A DNA stretch of 64,000 bases, from the NCBI RefSeq assembly GCF_015471405.1, contig NZ_BLVZ01000005.1, positions 62,001-126,000 on the forward strand, read 5' to 3'. The position numbers and the translations under genes are program-made. The stretch is from Pseudomonas cichorii. Its GTDB lineage: Bacteria; Pseudomonadota; Gammaproteobacteria; Pseudomonadales; Pseudomonadaceae. Numbering within the stretch: the stretch's first letter is position 1; every line of letters begins with the position of its first letter. The notes below the pieces were generated by a model. That model did not search any database and had not been told where the DNA came from. It worked only from the letters and a program-made list of their open reading frames with translations. Positions 54,877-62,966 of the stretch are shown here, one piece after another.

Positions 54877-55353
54877 ATGGTTACTTCCAAAAGAATCATC
54901 TCCGATGGCTCAGGCGACCTGATCGAAGTGGACTATTACGAGGACAAGCACAGGCCGGAGCGACAAGAAAAGGTAGGCCTGATCTATCCGCTAAATCCCG
55001 TCCTGCGAGAATACTTCTCCGACACACCGAACGACCACCGTGAGCGGCTTGAAGTGGCGGACTGGTGGGATCTCCCATATATCGAATCAATAACATGGGA
55101 GCAGTCGGAAGCTTGGATTCGTCATTCCATGCGAAAGAGCGGCGAAGAGCTTGATGCAGTCGAGATTGAAGCTCGCATAGAAGCCCGCAAAACATCATTT
55201 TTTGATCTTTACCCGACCGGTGAGCAGTACGTAGTCAGTTGCTTGGATGGAGGCGCTTGGGATAGACCAACTAGGTGGGGACATTTTGCGACACTGGATG
55301 AAGCGATCGCGTGCTGCTCCGCAGGCCCTACATGGCGGCAATGTCGACACTGA
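54877..55353 (+). CDS. Hypothetical protein, 158 residues
   Basis: A soluble acidic protein starting MVTSKRIISDGSGDLIEVDYYED after GAGGAAAG. Motifs include EYFSDTPNDHRERLEVADWWDLPYIE and a C-terminal SCLDGGAWDRPTRWGHFATLDEAIACC. No family was recognised. It is 219 bp upstream of the retron effector on the same strand and could belong to that unit. Confidence 0.6.
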   Translation: MVTSKRIISDGSGDLIEVDYYEDKHRPERQEKVGLIYPLNPVLREYFSDTPNDHRERLEVADWWDLPYIESITWEQSEAWIRHSMRKSGEELDAVEIEARIEARKTSFFDLYPTGEQYVVSCLDGGAWDRPTRWGHFATLDEAIACCSAGPTWRQCRH

Positions 55354-55571
55354 CAATTAGACTTGGATACCACCCCCTCCGAGGCTGGTACACCCACGGT
55401 CACGAGCAACTCCTCGACAGACGATCTAGGTCTATTTCTGATTCACCTCTAAAAGACCATCGCACTCGGATCCGTGCTGAGTCACCATGGAACCTACAAA
55501 ATGGGTAGGCCACGATCCACAACGGCAGCAGACGACAGTCGGGGCCACAGCTAGGTGAAAGGTTGAAAGCG

Positions 55572-56873
55572 ATGGAGAAGCGAACCGCGATAGCCAGCGA
55601 TGCCAGAGCCCGAGCATGGCTGGAACAATTCCACCTCGGTGACCGCTCGCGCGCCCAGAGACTATTGGAAGCGTTTGCCTTCGTCTCACGAGATGACTTC
55701 ATAGACCAAATGCGCGCAATGCTGCTTTGTGATAGCCAAACCGTGCCAGGTGCGATTGCGTTGTATGCAGAGCGTGAGCTCAGACATCGATGGGGTAAGC
55801 CGCATCGCCTTTTCAAGGAGTCTAGGCGATCTGTTAAGCGGGCGATCGGTGCGAAAGGGCCAGACGCAGTGAAGCCAACCAAGGCTTACGATCCTTCAGT
55901 TGGCAGCGAAGGGATCGTCGCGCAGATGATTTCTGAACTCTGCCATGAGCATCCTCAGAAATTTCTCAATCATCCCGGCCCAGACCAGATCAGAAACAAA
56001 CGCGCGCGGGCGTTCTGGGTCGTTACCGATCTGATCGGTAGCGGTGATCGCGCATCGAACTATCTAGAGGCCGCTTGGCGTCTACGATCCGTCCGCAGCT
56101 GGTGGTCAGGCAAATTGATGAAGTTCGCGGTAATGTCGTATTCCTCGACCGTACCCGGTGAGCGCTGGGTAGCAAGGCACCCTTGTAGACCGACCATAAG
56201 CATCGTCCTGCCATGTCCTACCATCGACACGAGTTTCTCCGCTAAGGAAGCCGAGCAGATGAAACTGCTCTGCACCGCTTACGACCCCACTGATGGGGAG
56301 CCAGGGCACCCACCATGGGTGTGGCGCGGCCCTAGCTTGGGATATGGCAATGGAGGCGCTCTACTCGTTTTCGCTCACGGCGCCCCTAACAACGTCCCCC
56401 TGATGTTCCACAAGGCCTCGCGGGACAAGAAAAACACATGGACACCATTGTTCCCGGCCAGGGTATCGGCAGGTATCAGCAAGGACGTCTTCGGAATCGA
56501 TCTGACCGCCGAAAGCATCAGTGCCCGCCTGGACAACCTTGGCGACAAGCGCCTCGCCCGATCAAAGGCGGTGTTGAAATCCGACCAGCAAACGGGGCAG
56601 ACATTCCTGCTGTTGAGCGCGCTCTTGCAGCCTCTCAGAATGAACGACAGGCTCCTTGCAAATCGAACTGGCCTTCAAATGCACGACTTAAGGGTACTGC
56701 TCCGAAACATGAGCCAGTACGGCTGGATAGACTCGCAACGCAGGCTCACTGACCAAGGCTACAGCCAGCTCGCACACGCCAGAAAGCACGCACTTCTTCC
56801 CGAAGTGCCGATGGCTGTTGGCAATCCAGAGACAGAACCGTACTATCCCACCTCGTTGAGGCATCCAATCTAG
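55572..56873 (+). CDS. Retron-associated phosphoribosyltransferase-like protein with winged helix
   Basis: A 433-residue protein that fits the PRTase-CE effector class. Its N-terminus (WLEQFHLGDRSRAQRLLEAFAFVSRDDF) is the usual helical entry. The PRPP-loop-like FWVVTDLIGSGDRASNYL (about 150-165) and the class hallmark FAHGAPNNVPLMFHK (about 268-281) follow. Residues about 342-408 (LLLSALLQPLRMNDRLLANRTGLQMHDLRVLLRNMSQYGWI) form a winged helix. The next gene is a retron reverse transcriptase, so this is the presumed toxin or effector, held in check by RT-msDNA. A TTG at 55563 is an alternative start. Confidence 0.7.
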   Translation: MEKRTAIASDARARAWLEQFHLGDRSRAQRLLEAFAFVSRDDFIDQMRAMLLCDSQTVPGAIALYAERELRHRWGKPHRLFKESRRSVKRAIGAKGPDAVKPTKAYDPSVGSEGIVAQMISELCHEHPQKFLNHPGPDQIRNKRARAFWVVTDLIGSGDRASNYLEAAWRLRSVRSWWSGKLMKFAVMSYSSTVPGERWVARHPCRPTISIVLPCPTIDTSFSAKEAEQMKLLCTAYDPTDGEPGHPPWVWRGPSLGYGNGGALLVFAHGAPNNVPLMFHKASRDKKNTWTPLFPARVSAGISKDVFGIDLTAESISARLDNLGDKRLARSKAVLKSDQQTGQTFLLLSALLQPLRMNDRLLANRTGLQMHDLRVLLRNMSQYGWIDSQRRLTDQGYSQLAHARKHALLPEVPMAVGNPETEPYYPTSLRHPI

Positions 56874-56884
56874 ATTCTAGCTTC

Positions 56885-57060
56885 GGCGTACGTTCCTGGA
56901 ATGTTGCTGCCATGATGGGTTGGATTCTCAACTCATCACCGGGCGCAGATTACTGCTGCCCTATGTCTTAGCTCCTGCTTGCGGTTAAGCGCTCACGCCA
57001 CAGCCTAGTGGCGTAGCCTTCTGCCTGCGGCGCGAGCACTCACCCTGCGGGTGTCAAAGT
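56885..57060 (+). ncRNA. Candidate retron ncRNA (msr-msd) upstream of the reverse transcriptase
   Basis: The 189-bp gap between effector and RT is packed with stem-loops: TGATGGGTTG/CAACTCATCA at 56913-56938 (10-bp stem), GGGC-GCAG/CTGC-TGCCC at 56941-56961, ACGCCAC/GTGGCGT at 56995-57014, and CACCC/GGGTG at 57041-57053. Retron ncRNAs are of this size and usually lie just upstream of the RT. The exact msr/msd limits and the branching guanosine cannot be fixed by eye. The 55354-55571 gap is a less structured alternative. Confidence 0.55.
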
Positions 57061-57062
57061 AG

Positions 57063-58229
57063 ATGAAGGATTGGACGCCTCAACACTATCGCCGCTCAAA
57101 AGGTGCCAGCAACCTTCCGACCGCTGTCATGAACGCTGCAATCGCGACCTCGGAAAAAACTGTCGCGATCAACCCTTCGCTTCCCCCCATACTGACTCTC
57201 AACCACCTCGCCCACATGACTCAGGTGCCATACAAACACCTGCGCGATTATGTCACCCGCGATGTCGAGTCCTACAAAATCTTCAGAGTCAGGAAGCGAG
57301 CTCGGCCAGGACGACCTACCTCATTCCGTGTGATTTGTGTGCCCCCGGCGAGCCTGGCAGTCGCTCAGCAATGGATTGCGCAGCACGTCTTAGCCAAAGC
57401 CAGGCCTCATACCGCTAGCACAGCATTCGCGCCGAAATGTAAGTTGATTGAGGCCGCCGCTCCCCATTGCTCAAGTCGCTGGCTGATCAAAGTCGACGTG
57501 CAGCGGTTCTTTGAATCGATTTCTGAAATCGATTGCTACCGCGTATTCCGCAGCCTTGGATATCAGCCTCTGGTGTCTCTGGAACTGTCCCGGCTATGCA
57601 CACGGGTCGGTCACTTCAGCCGCATGCGGCGCGCTATCAAGTGGCGCAGGAAAGCACCCCTGGCGAAATCGAAAATTCCCAAATATGCATTGCGCTCACT
57701 AGGCCATCTGCCGCAAGGCGCTGCAACCAGCCCCATGCTCGCCAACCTCGTCATGAGAGAAGCAGACATTTTGCTTACCTCGCTAGCCGACCGATTTGGG
57801 CTCACATACACCCGCTATGCGGATGACCTAACCTTCTCCACAGCCGACACCGCATTTGACCGGGAGAGTGCCCGCAACGCGGTCAATGAGGTTTACGGAA
57901 TACTCCGTCGGTTTGGCCTAACGCCCAATCTTGCCAAAACAAACATTGTGTCTCCGAGAAGCCGAAAAATCGTACTGGGACTGCAGGTTGGCCAGGACGT
58001 ACCGAAGCTGACTCGCGCTTTCAAAATGAAGATCCGGATGCACCTGTACTATCTGGAGCGCGAGGATGTTGGGCCACTGGCACATGCCGAGCGCCGGGGT
58101 TTCTCAGCCGTTGCGGGCATGCGAAATCACCTAATGGGACTTGCCGCATACGCAATCCAAATCGAGCCAGAGTACGGGATGGGTGTGAAGGCACGACTGG
58201 AAGCGGTGCAATGGCCGATTCTTTATTGA
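57063..58229 (+). CDS. Retron-type reverse transcriptase
   Basis: A 388-residue RNA-directed DNA polymerase that would make msDNA from the upstream ncRNA. RT motifs in order: LIKVDVQRFFESI (first catalytic Asp D145), LGHLPQGAATSPMLANLVM (about 213-231), TRYADDLTFS (YADD at 252-255), NLAKTNIVSPRSRKIVLGLQVG (about 289-310), the last corresponding to the retron VTG region with VLG here. The N-terminal extension (about 40-110) binds the ncRNA in characterised retrons. Its fusion-free size and partner PRTase gene point to the PRTase-winged-helix retron class (type III in the Mestre scheme, from memory). Confidence 0.85.
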   Translation: MKDWTPQHYRRSKGASNLPTAVMNAAIATSEKTVAINPSLPPILTLNHLAHMTQVPYKHLRDYVTRDVESYKIFRVRKRARPGRPTSFRVICVPPASLAVAQQWIAQHVLAKARPHTASTAFAPKCKLIEAAAPHCSSRWLIKVDVQRFFESISEIDCYRVFRSLGYQPLVSLELSRLCTRVGHFSRMRRAIKWRRKAPLAKSKIPKYALRSLGHLPQGAATSPMLANLVMREADILLTSLADRFGLTYTRYADDLTFSTADTAFDRESARNAVNEVYGILRRFGLTPNLAKTNIVSPRSRKIVLGLQVGQDVPKLTRAFKMKIRMHLYYLEREDVGPLAHAERRGFSAVAGMRNHLMGLAAYAIQIEPEYGMGVKARLEAVQWPILY

Positions 58230-58316
58230 TCGCCCTGCCGCCGAGACGGACAGCCCATCACCCACCTGAATAACCGGGCAACGAAACTCACGCCGAACTT
58301 ATATGCCTGCACCCAC

Positions 58317-59129
58317 TCACGGCTTCCGCCAACGCCACCGCAGTCGATCGTCCTGATCCAGAACCCACATGCCCGACCAGATCGCCAGCCAAAATTGCGC
58401 CGTAACCAGCCACGGGGTGCTCATGACCCAACCAATGGCCTTGGCACCTACGCGCACCAAAGGGGTAGCGTATTTGGGCCCGCTATCTGCGACGGGGACG
58501 TACATACCCGAGCAGGAAAAAATGCCAAACCACCGCCAGTAAATTTCTAGCTCCTGCTTGGCAAACTTCACCGCGTCCAAATTCCAATGCATGTCCCAGC
58601 GCTCAGACCACAGGGAGTTGAATGTCGACGTTTGGGTCAAGGTCTGGGTCATACCCTCCGGGATGAGGATACTGCGCCCATCACTCAATTCGATGCTGCC
58701 GTGACGAAAGCGGTAGGTGTCCAAAGAAAACCGAACCCTGTCATCCGTCACGTCGACAAGCTCGCACACTGGCTGGTTGTTCAACTTGAACACGGCGGGC
58801 GTGTCATCTAAATCCACTGCGACGATCCGATCTTGGTACTTGACCCCCATGCCTCGACCTTCGAACACACATTCAAAACGGTTGACGGTACCTTGCTTTG
58901 CTCTCAGAGCAATTTTGGACACCTGAGGATGCGGATCAGTGGACTCAGCTAAGTAAACGCTGCACTCCAAGTGTTCGCCAAGCGGCTCCCAATATGAGCC
59001 AAGGCCATGCCTACTCTTCCAGCGGCGATGTGAATCGAGATAGGTTTTGTAGAACAGGGCCTTCTCGACCTTCCTCCAACACCATCCAGCCGCAAAAGCC
59101 AGGATTCCCCAGGGAACTGACAGGTTCAT
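58317..59129 (-). CDS. Hypothetical membrane protein
   Basis: A 270-residue protein with an N-terminal hydrophobic helix (WGILAFAAGWCW, residues 7-18) and a C-terminal hydrophobic stretch (IGWVMSTPWLVTAQFWLAIWSGMWVL, about 233-258). The middle 190 residues are soluble and beta-rich (IALRAKQGTVNRFECVFEG; RFSLDTYRFRHGSIELSDG). A good AAAAGGAAGAG precedes the ATG. It is convergent with the retron RT. No family was recognised; a membrane-bound sensor or effector is only a guess. Confidence 0.6.
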   Translation of the reverse strand: MNLSVPWGILAFAAGWCWRKVEKALFYKTYLDSHRRWKSRHGLGSYWEPLGEHLECSVYLAESTDPHPQVSKIALRAKQGTVNRFECVFEGRGMGVKYQDRIVAVDLDDTPAVFKLNNQPVCELVDVTDDRVRFSLDTYRFRHGSIELSDGRSILIPEGMTQTLTQTSTFNSLWSERWDMHWNLDAVKFAKQELEIYWRWFGIFSCSGMYVPVADSGPKYATPLVRVGAKAIGWVMSTPWLVTAQFWLAIWSGMWVLDQDDRLRWRWRKP

Positions 59130-59386
59130 TCACTCTTCCTTTTATCTATACCTTGCGTAGCAGAGGCCGCGTGCGCCCCTGAACACCTTGAATGGCCTGA
59201 TCGCCAACCACTGTACCGATAGGTATGGGGCCCAAGGAGCGGGAATGCAATCAGTGTGATATCGCCGCCAGATCGACCTGACGCTGCCCAACAACGCGCC
59301 CTGGGCGGCGGTCGGGTTGTAAATGGATTTGGAAAGGACGAACATTGCTAGCCCAAAGCCACTACCACTGTGCAAGGAAGCTCTGC

Positions 59387-59716
59387 ATGCAAGCCAAAAC
59401 GCTCAAATCCCTCATTGCTGATCACGGCGTTTCCTTCGATGCCGCGACCATCATGAACGCACTGGTCAAAAGCGGTCATGCAGAGGTATTCCAGTACGCA
59501 AGCACCACGGGGAACGGTGTGATGAAGTCATTCAAGCGACTCACCGATCAAGCAGAACATCTCGGGGTCAACAAAGCCTCAATGGGCCATCCGTTCAAAA
59601 CTGAGCCAAAGTTCTTCGCCGAAACCTTCGCTGACTTGCTCGATGTAGTGGTGCGTCAGCTCCAGGAGGAAACGGCGGCGCTTACAGCAGCACGGGGCGG
59701 GTCAGTAGCTGTTTAA
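59387..59716 (+). CDS. Hypothetical protein, 109 residues
   Basis: MQAKTLKSLIADHGVSFDA starts six bases after AAGGAAG. The protein is helical and soluble (FDAATIMNALVKSGHAEVF; FFAETFADLLDVVVRQLQEE). No family recognised. It is probably a real island gene judging by its start signal and composition. Confidence 0.55.
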   Translation: MQAKTLKSLIADHGVSFDAATIMNALVKSGHAEVFQYASTTGNGVMKSFKRLTDQAEHLGVNKASMGHPFKTEPKFFAETFADLLDVVVRQLQEETAALTAARGGSVAV

Positions 59717-60000
59717 CCGCATCAGGCACGCTAATCCAGTGCGGCAAGGCAATCATGGGAATGGGCGGATGAGCCTGGCACTGACGCACGCAAGCGGAGC
59801 GCGCAGGCGTGAGGACGGAAGCCCAAAGGGCCTAGCCCGGTCAGTATGACCGGGCTAGGTTCACGACAGCCGGCCCGGAACGGACACGCCAGACCTCAGC
59901 ATGGACAACTCCCACAGTTGTCATTCCTTCCCTGACTCGCCCTAGCAATGGCTTTACGCCGAAAGCGCCCGTCATGAAATCGACCGCAGGAGTAAACGCA

Positions 60001-60273
60001 ATGGCCGACACCGAACACAACCAGCGCCTGGTCAAGGCGTACGAACATATAGATTTCATTGGCCAGGCGACTGACCTTGAAAGCCTCGTGCTGTTATTTG
60101 GCAGAGCTTATGGATACATGGAAGCGCTCCGCGACGCCAAGATCTTGCCCAGCAAGGCGTTCACCATCATGGAGCAACAAGCACGTGTGAATTTCCAAAA
60201 GATCAATGCCAAATTAGGGGTCAACGCAGGACAACCGGAGCTTGTCGCTCCGACATGGACTGCGACGCGATAG
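60001..60273 (+). CDS. Hypothetical protein, 90 residues
   Basis: MADTEHNQRLVKAYEHIDFIG follows a GCAGGAG ribosome-binding site; an ATG nine codons upstream is an alternative. The protein is a small helical one (ESLVLLFGRAYGYMEALRDAKIL) with no recognised family. It lies between the other small gene and the convergent nadE of the island. Confidence 0.5.
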   Translation: MADTEHNQRLVKAYEHIDFIGQATDLESLVLLFGRAYGYMEALRDAKILPSKAFTIMEQQARVNFQKINAKLGVNAGQPELVAPTWTATR

Positions 60274-60438
60274 AGCTCCCGAGATACACCAGAAGCATCC
60301 TCGCCGCGCAGCTAGATCTTCACACAGCGATCTGCATGCGGTCGCGTTAGGGGCACTCGGCTATGCGTTTCAAACGAAGCTTGAAGCCTTCAGAGAAATC
60401 AAAGGGCGCACGTAGGGTACGCCCTAGGTTTGTCGCGA

Positions 60439-62163
60439 TTAGTCTCCAATGCTCCAGCCCGACGTAATCGGGTATCGGCGATCTCGTCCGAAGCCTCGTT
60501 CAGTCATTCGTGGCCCTACCGCTGCCTGCCGACGCTTGTACTCATTCAAGTCAACGAGGCGGATAACCTTGTGCACGATTTCCTTATCGAAACCTTCCGC
60601 TACGATCGCATCAGCTGAGTAGTCGTGCTCAACATACAAGCGCAAGATTTCATCCAACACCGGGTATGGAGGAAGCGAGTCCTCATCCTTCTGATCTGGC
60701 GACAGTTCTGCTGAAGGTGGACGATCAATGACGCGCTGCGGAATGACGTACCCGAGAGTGTTGCGGTATTCGCAGAGACGGAAAACCAGGGTTTTAGGGA
60801 CGTCTTTCAGGACATCAAAGCCGCCAGCCATATCGCCATACAGCGTTGCGTATCCGACTGCCATTTCACTCTTGTTTCCGGTTGTGAGCACCAGGTAGCG
60901 TTTCTTATTGGAAATCGCCATCAGCATCGTGCCACGGCACCGGGCTTGGAGATTTTCCTCAGTGGTGTCTTTCGCCAGCCCTTCAAATGCAGGCGCGAGG
61001 GTCGCGAGGAACGCCTCTACCATTGGAGCGATCGGCAGCACGCTGTATTTGACGCCCAGGATATCTGCCTCTTCTTTGGCATCGTCCTGGCTCATCTGAG
61101 CTGTGTAGTGGTAGGGCATCATCACCGCTTCGACGTTCTCAGCGCCCAACGCATCCGCCGCAATCGCCAAACTGAGCGCCGAATCGATACCTCCTGAAAG
61201 GCCGAGAACAACACCTTTGAAGCCATTGCGCTGCACGTAATCCTTCACCCCGGCGACTAAAGCTTGGTACACACTTGCTTCGACGCTGAGCAACTCACTG
61301 ATTGCCGCAGGAACTGGGGTCAATGGTTTGTGACTGGTACTGATACTGGTACTGGTACTGGTACTGGTACTGGTACTGGTACTGGTACTGGTACTGGTAC
61401 TGGTACTGGTACTGGTATCAAAATCGCAAACGAACAGGCCTTCCTCAAATGCCGGGGCACGCTGAGTAACCTTCCCGTTTCCGTCGACTACGAAGCTGTT
61501 GCCGTCGAACACCAACTCGTCCTGACCGCCCACCTGATTGACGTAAACCATTGGGATCCCACACTCACCTGCACGCTTGGCTAGGAGCTCTTCGCGCTCG
61601 GCTTGTTTGCCTCGGTGGAATGGTGAGGCATTGAGCGTGAGCATGACTTGCGCGCCAGCATCACTCGCTTGTTTGAGCGGCTCGGAGAACCAGATGTCCT
61701 CGCAGATTGTGATCCCAACCTGGACTCCGAATAGGTTGACCACCGTCGGGCCACCTCCCGGTTCGAAGTAACGCTTCTCGTCGAAAACTCGGTAGTTAGG
61801 CAGACGCTGCTTGTAGTACCGCGCGAGCTCCTCCCCCTCAGAAATGACGGCGCAGGCGTTGTAGCGAGGGCTGGTTTCACTGCCGACGTCTTCCACCCAG
61901 GGGAACCCAACTACGACGGCGATGCCATTGACTTGTTCTTTGATCTGAACGAGAGCTTTCTCGATTCGGCTCTGCATGCTTGAGCGCAAAAGCAGATCCT
62001 CAGGCGGGTACCCGCAAAGAGTGAGCTCTGGGAAGACGATGATCTGGGCCTTGAGGTCATCGCGGGCCTTGCGAGAGGCCTCGATAACCTTCTCAACGTT
62101 GCCGAACACATCCCCAACACGGATGTTCAGCTGGGCCATTACCACTCTCAAACGCTGCTCCAT
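60439..62163 (-). CDS. nadE: Glutamine-dependent NAD+ synthetase (two-domain), carried by the island
   Basis: A 574-residue enzyme that amidates nicotinate-adenine dinucleotide to NAD+ using glutamine. The N-terminal nitrilase/glutaminase domain (1-250) has the triad Glu in IIVFPELTLCGYP (about 46), Lys in YYKQRLPNY (about 117) and Cys in GITICEDIW (about 154). A Thr/Ser repeat linker follows (about 250-278). The synthetase domain has the PP-loop VVLGLSGGIDSALS (about 318-331), TTGNKSEMAVGYATLYGDMAG and a normal C-terminus. It is complete and has a GGAGGATCC ribosome-binding site, so it can replace the nadE split by the island. Confidence 0.94.
   Translation of the reverse strand: MEQRLRVVMAQLNIRVGDVFGNVEKVIEASRKARDDLKAQIIVFPELTLCGYPPEDLLLRSSMQSRIEKALVQIKEQVNGIAVVVGFPWVEDVGSETSPRYNACAVISEGEELARYYKQRLPNYRVFDEKRYFEPGGGPTVVNLFGVQVGITICEDIWFSEPLKQASDAGAQVMLTLNASPFHRGKQAEREELLAKRAGECGIPMVYVNQVGGQDELVFDGNSFVVDGNGKVTQRAPAFEEGLFVCDFDTSTSTSTSTSTSTSTSTSTSTSTSISTSHKPLTPVPAAISELLSVEASVYQALVAGVKDYVQRNGFKGVVLGLSGGIDSALSLAIAADALGAENVEAVMMPYHYTAQMSQDDAKEEADILGVKYSVLPIAPMVEAFLATLAPAFEGLAKDTTEENLQARCRGTMLMAISNKKRYLVLTTGNKSEMAVGYATLYGDMAGGFDVLKDVPKTLVFRLCEYRNTLGYVIPQRVIDRPPSAELSPDQKDEDSLPPYPVLDEILRLYVEHDYSADAIVAEGFDKEIVHKVIRLVDLNEYKRRQAAVGPRMTERGFGRDRRYPITSGWSIGD
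61333..61416. repeat. Hexanucleotide microsatellite (ACTGGT) in the nadE linker
   Basis: Fourteen tandem 6-bp units, the second variant (ACTGAT), the last twelve perfect (61345-61416). In the coding strand this spells Thr-Ser dipeptides between the two enzyme domains. Because the unit is 6 bp, slippage changes linker length by two residues without a frameshift. Confidence 0.95.
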
Positions 62164-62540
62164 GGATCCTCCAGATTTGCCTAATTAGGGATCTGCAAGA
62201 TGCAGCGCTACTGCGGTTGGGGTGCCGGCTTGGTGCCAGTCAACGGGTCAGTCCGCTCTGGTCATTAGGATCAGGGACAGGGAGCTTGGGACTGCAGAAG
62301 TATGCAGGCGCTCGGAGCTGACGGGATACCTGTACCTGCCAATAGCAGCATCTTGCGATATCAAATCATTATGCCCTAACCACCCAAAACTCATGTGCCA
62401 AATTTGAAGAGTGCTTCCCGTAGGCTCCCTAGTTGCTACACAAAAAATTCTTGTTTTTTTTCAGTGTGCAGGATTACAGTTTGCACATGGGTCGCCACAT
62501 GAATCTGCCGCTTAATTTGTTCTGTAGTGTGCAGTTTTCC
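62164..62540. other. Right-end non-coding region of the island
   Basis: No gene is seen. Two GTGTGCAG motifs (62464-62471, 62527-62534) are inverted copies of the CTGCACAC found at the left end (30956-30963), and a related TTTGCACA lies at 62480-62487. These look like recombinase-binding sites. An open frame from 62433 runs through into the nadE fragment but has no reason to be translated. Confidence 0.55.
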
Positions 62541-62551
62541 GGGGGGAGGAA
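62541..62551 (-). repeat. Right terminal inverted repeat of the island
   Basis: GGGGGGAGGAA, the exact inverse of the left end, followed after CGTG by the nadE codon ATG at 62556. Confidence 0.85.
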
Positions 62552-62555
62552 CGTG

Positions 62556-62861
62556 ATGGGCTTCTTCACCAAGTTCGGTGACGGTGCCTGCGACCTGGCT
62601 CCTCTCAGCGGCCTGGTAAAGAATCAGGTGCGCGCCATCGCCCGCCATTTCGGCGCGCCGGAATCATTGGTCGAGAAAGTACCGACAGCGGATCTGGAAG
62701 ACCTGGTTCCCGGTAAACCGGACGAAGCGTCCCATGGCGTGACCTATGCAGAAATCGACGCCTTCCTGCATGGCCAGCCGGTACGCGAAGAAGCGTTCAG
62801 GATCATTTGCGACACCTATGCCAAGACCCAGCACAAGCGTGAATTGCCTTACGCGCCTTAA
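62556..62861 (+). pseudogene. nadE: NH3-dependent NAD+ synthetase, 3' fragment cut off by the island
   Basis: Codons 175-275 of the chromosomal Nad[21 protein letters not shown], then [30 protein letters not shown] and [12 protein letters not shown], the conserved C-terminal half. It joins in frame with the 5' fragment at 30412-30935 with nothing missing. It has no PP-loop and cannot be active alone. The open frame continues upstream into island DNA without a ribosome-binding site of note. Confidence 0.93.
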
Positions 62862-62869
62862 GTAGGACC

Positions 62870-62958
62870 GGATTTATCCGGGAAGGCGGTGGAACTGACG
62901 ATATGGGCACCTGCACTTCGCGAATGAATTCGCTCCTACGGGGAATTCATTCGCGAAA
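62870..62958. repeat. REP-like elements between nadE and azurin
   Basis: An inverted pair TTCGCGAATGAATTCGCTCC (62916-62935) and GAATTCATTCGCGAA (62943-62957), plus a degenerate copy near 62870. They lie between convergent genes, like the REP cluster at 21733-21862. Confidence 0.65.
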
Positions 62959-62966
62959 GCATCAAC

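Larger units (their letters stand above)
30936..62551 (+). mobile_element. 31.6-kb genomic island integrated in nadE
   Basis: The island is bounded by 11-bp inverted ends (30936-30946 and 62541-62551) and lies exactly between codons 174 and 175 of nadE; joining the flanks restores a 275-residue NadE. A left-end module of three tyrosine-recombinase-like genes plus a small HTH gene is the likely integration machinery. The right end carries a full glutamine-dependent NAD+ synthetase. The cargo is rich in defence-type genes (ABC-3C, protease/nuclease, Gabija, retron). No conjugation or phage structural genes are seen, so movement would rely on the recombinases and on outside transfer. Confidence 0.9.

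Noticed and set aside
61333..61416. CRISPR-like or VNTR regulatory array
   Set aside because: Perfect 6-bp units without spacers, inside a coding frame; it is a microsatellite.
30936..62551. Prophage or integrative conjugative element
   Set aside because: No capsid, tail, terminase, lysis, relaxase or type IV secretion genes were seen.
62433..62861. A 142-residue NadE-like protein made from the right junction
   Set aside because: Its first 41 codons are island end sequence and it lacks the PP-loop; it is the cut-off 3' half of nadE.
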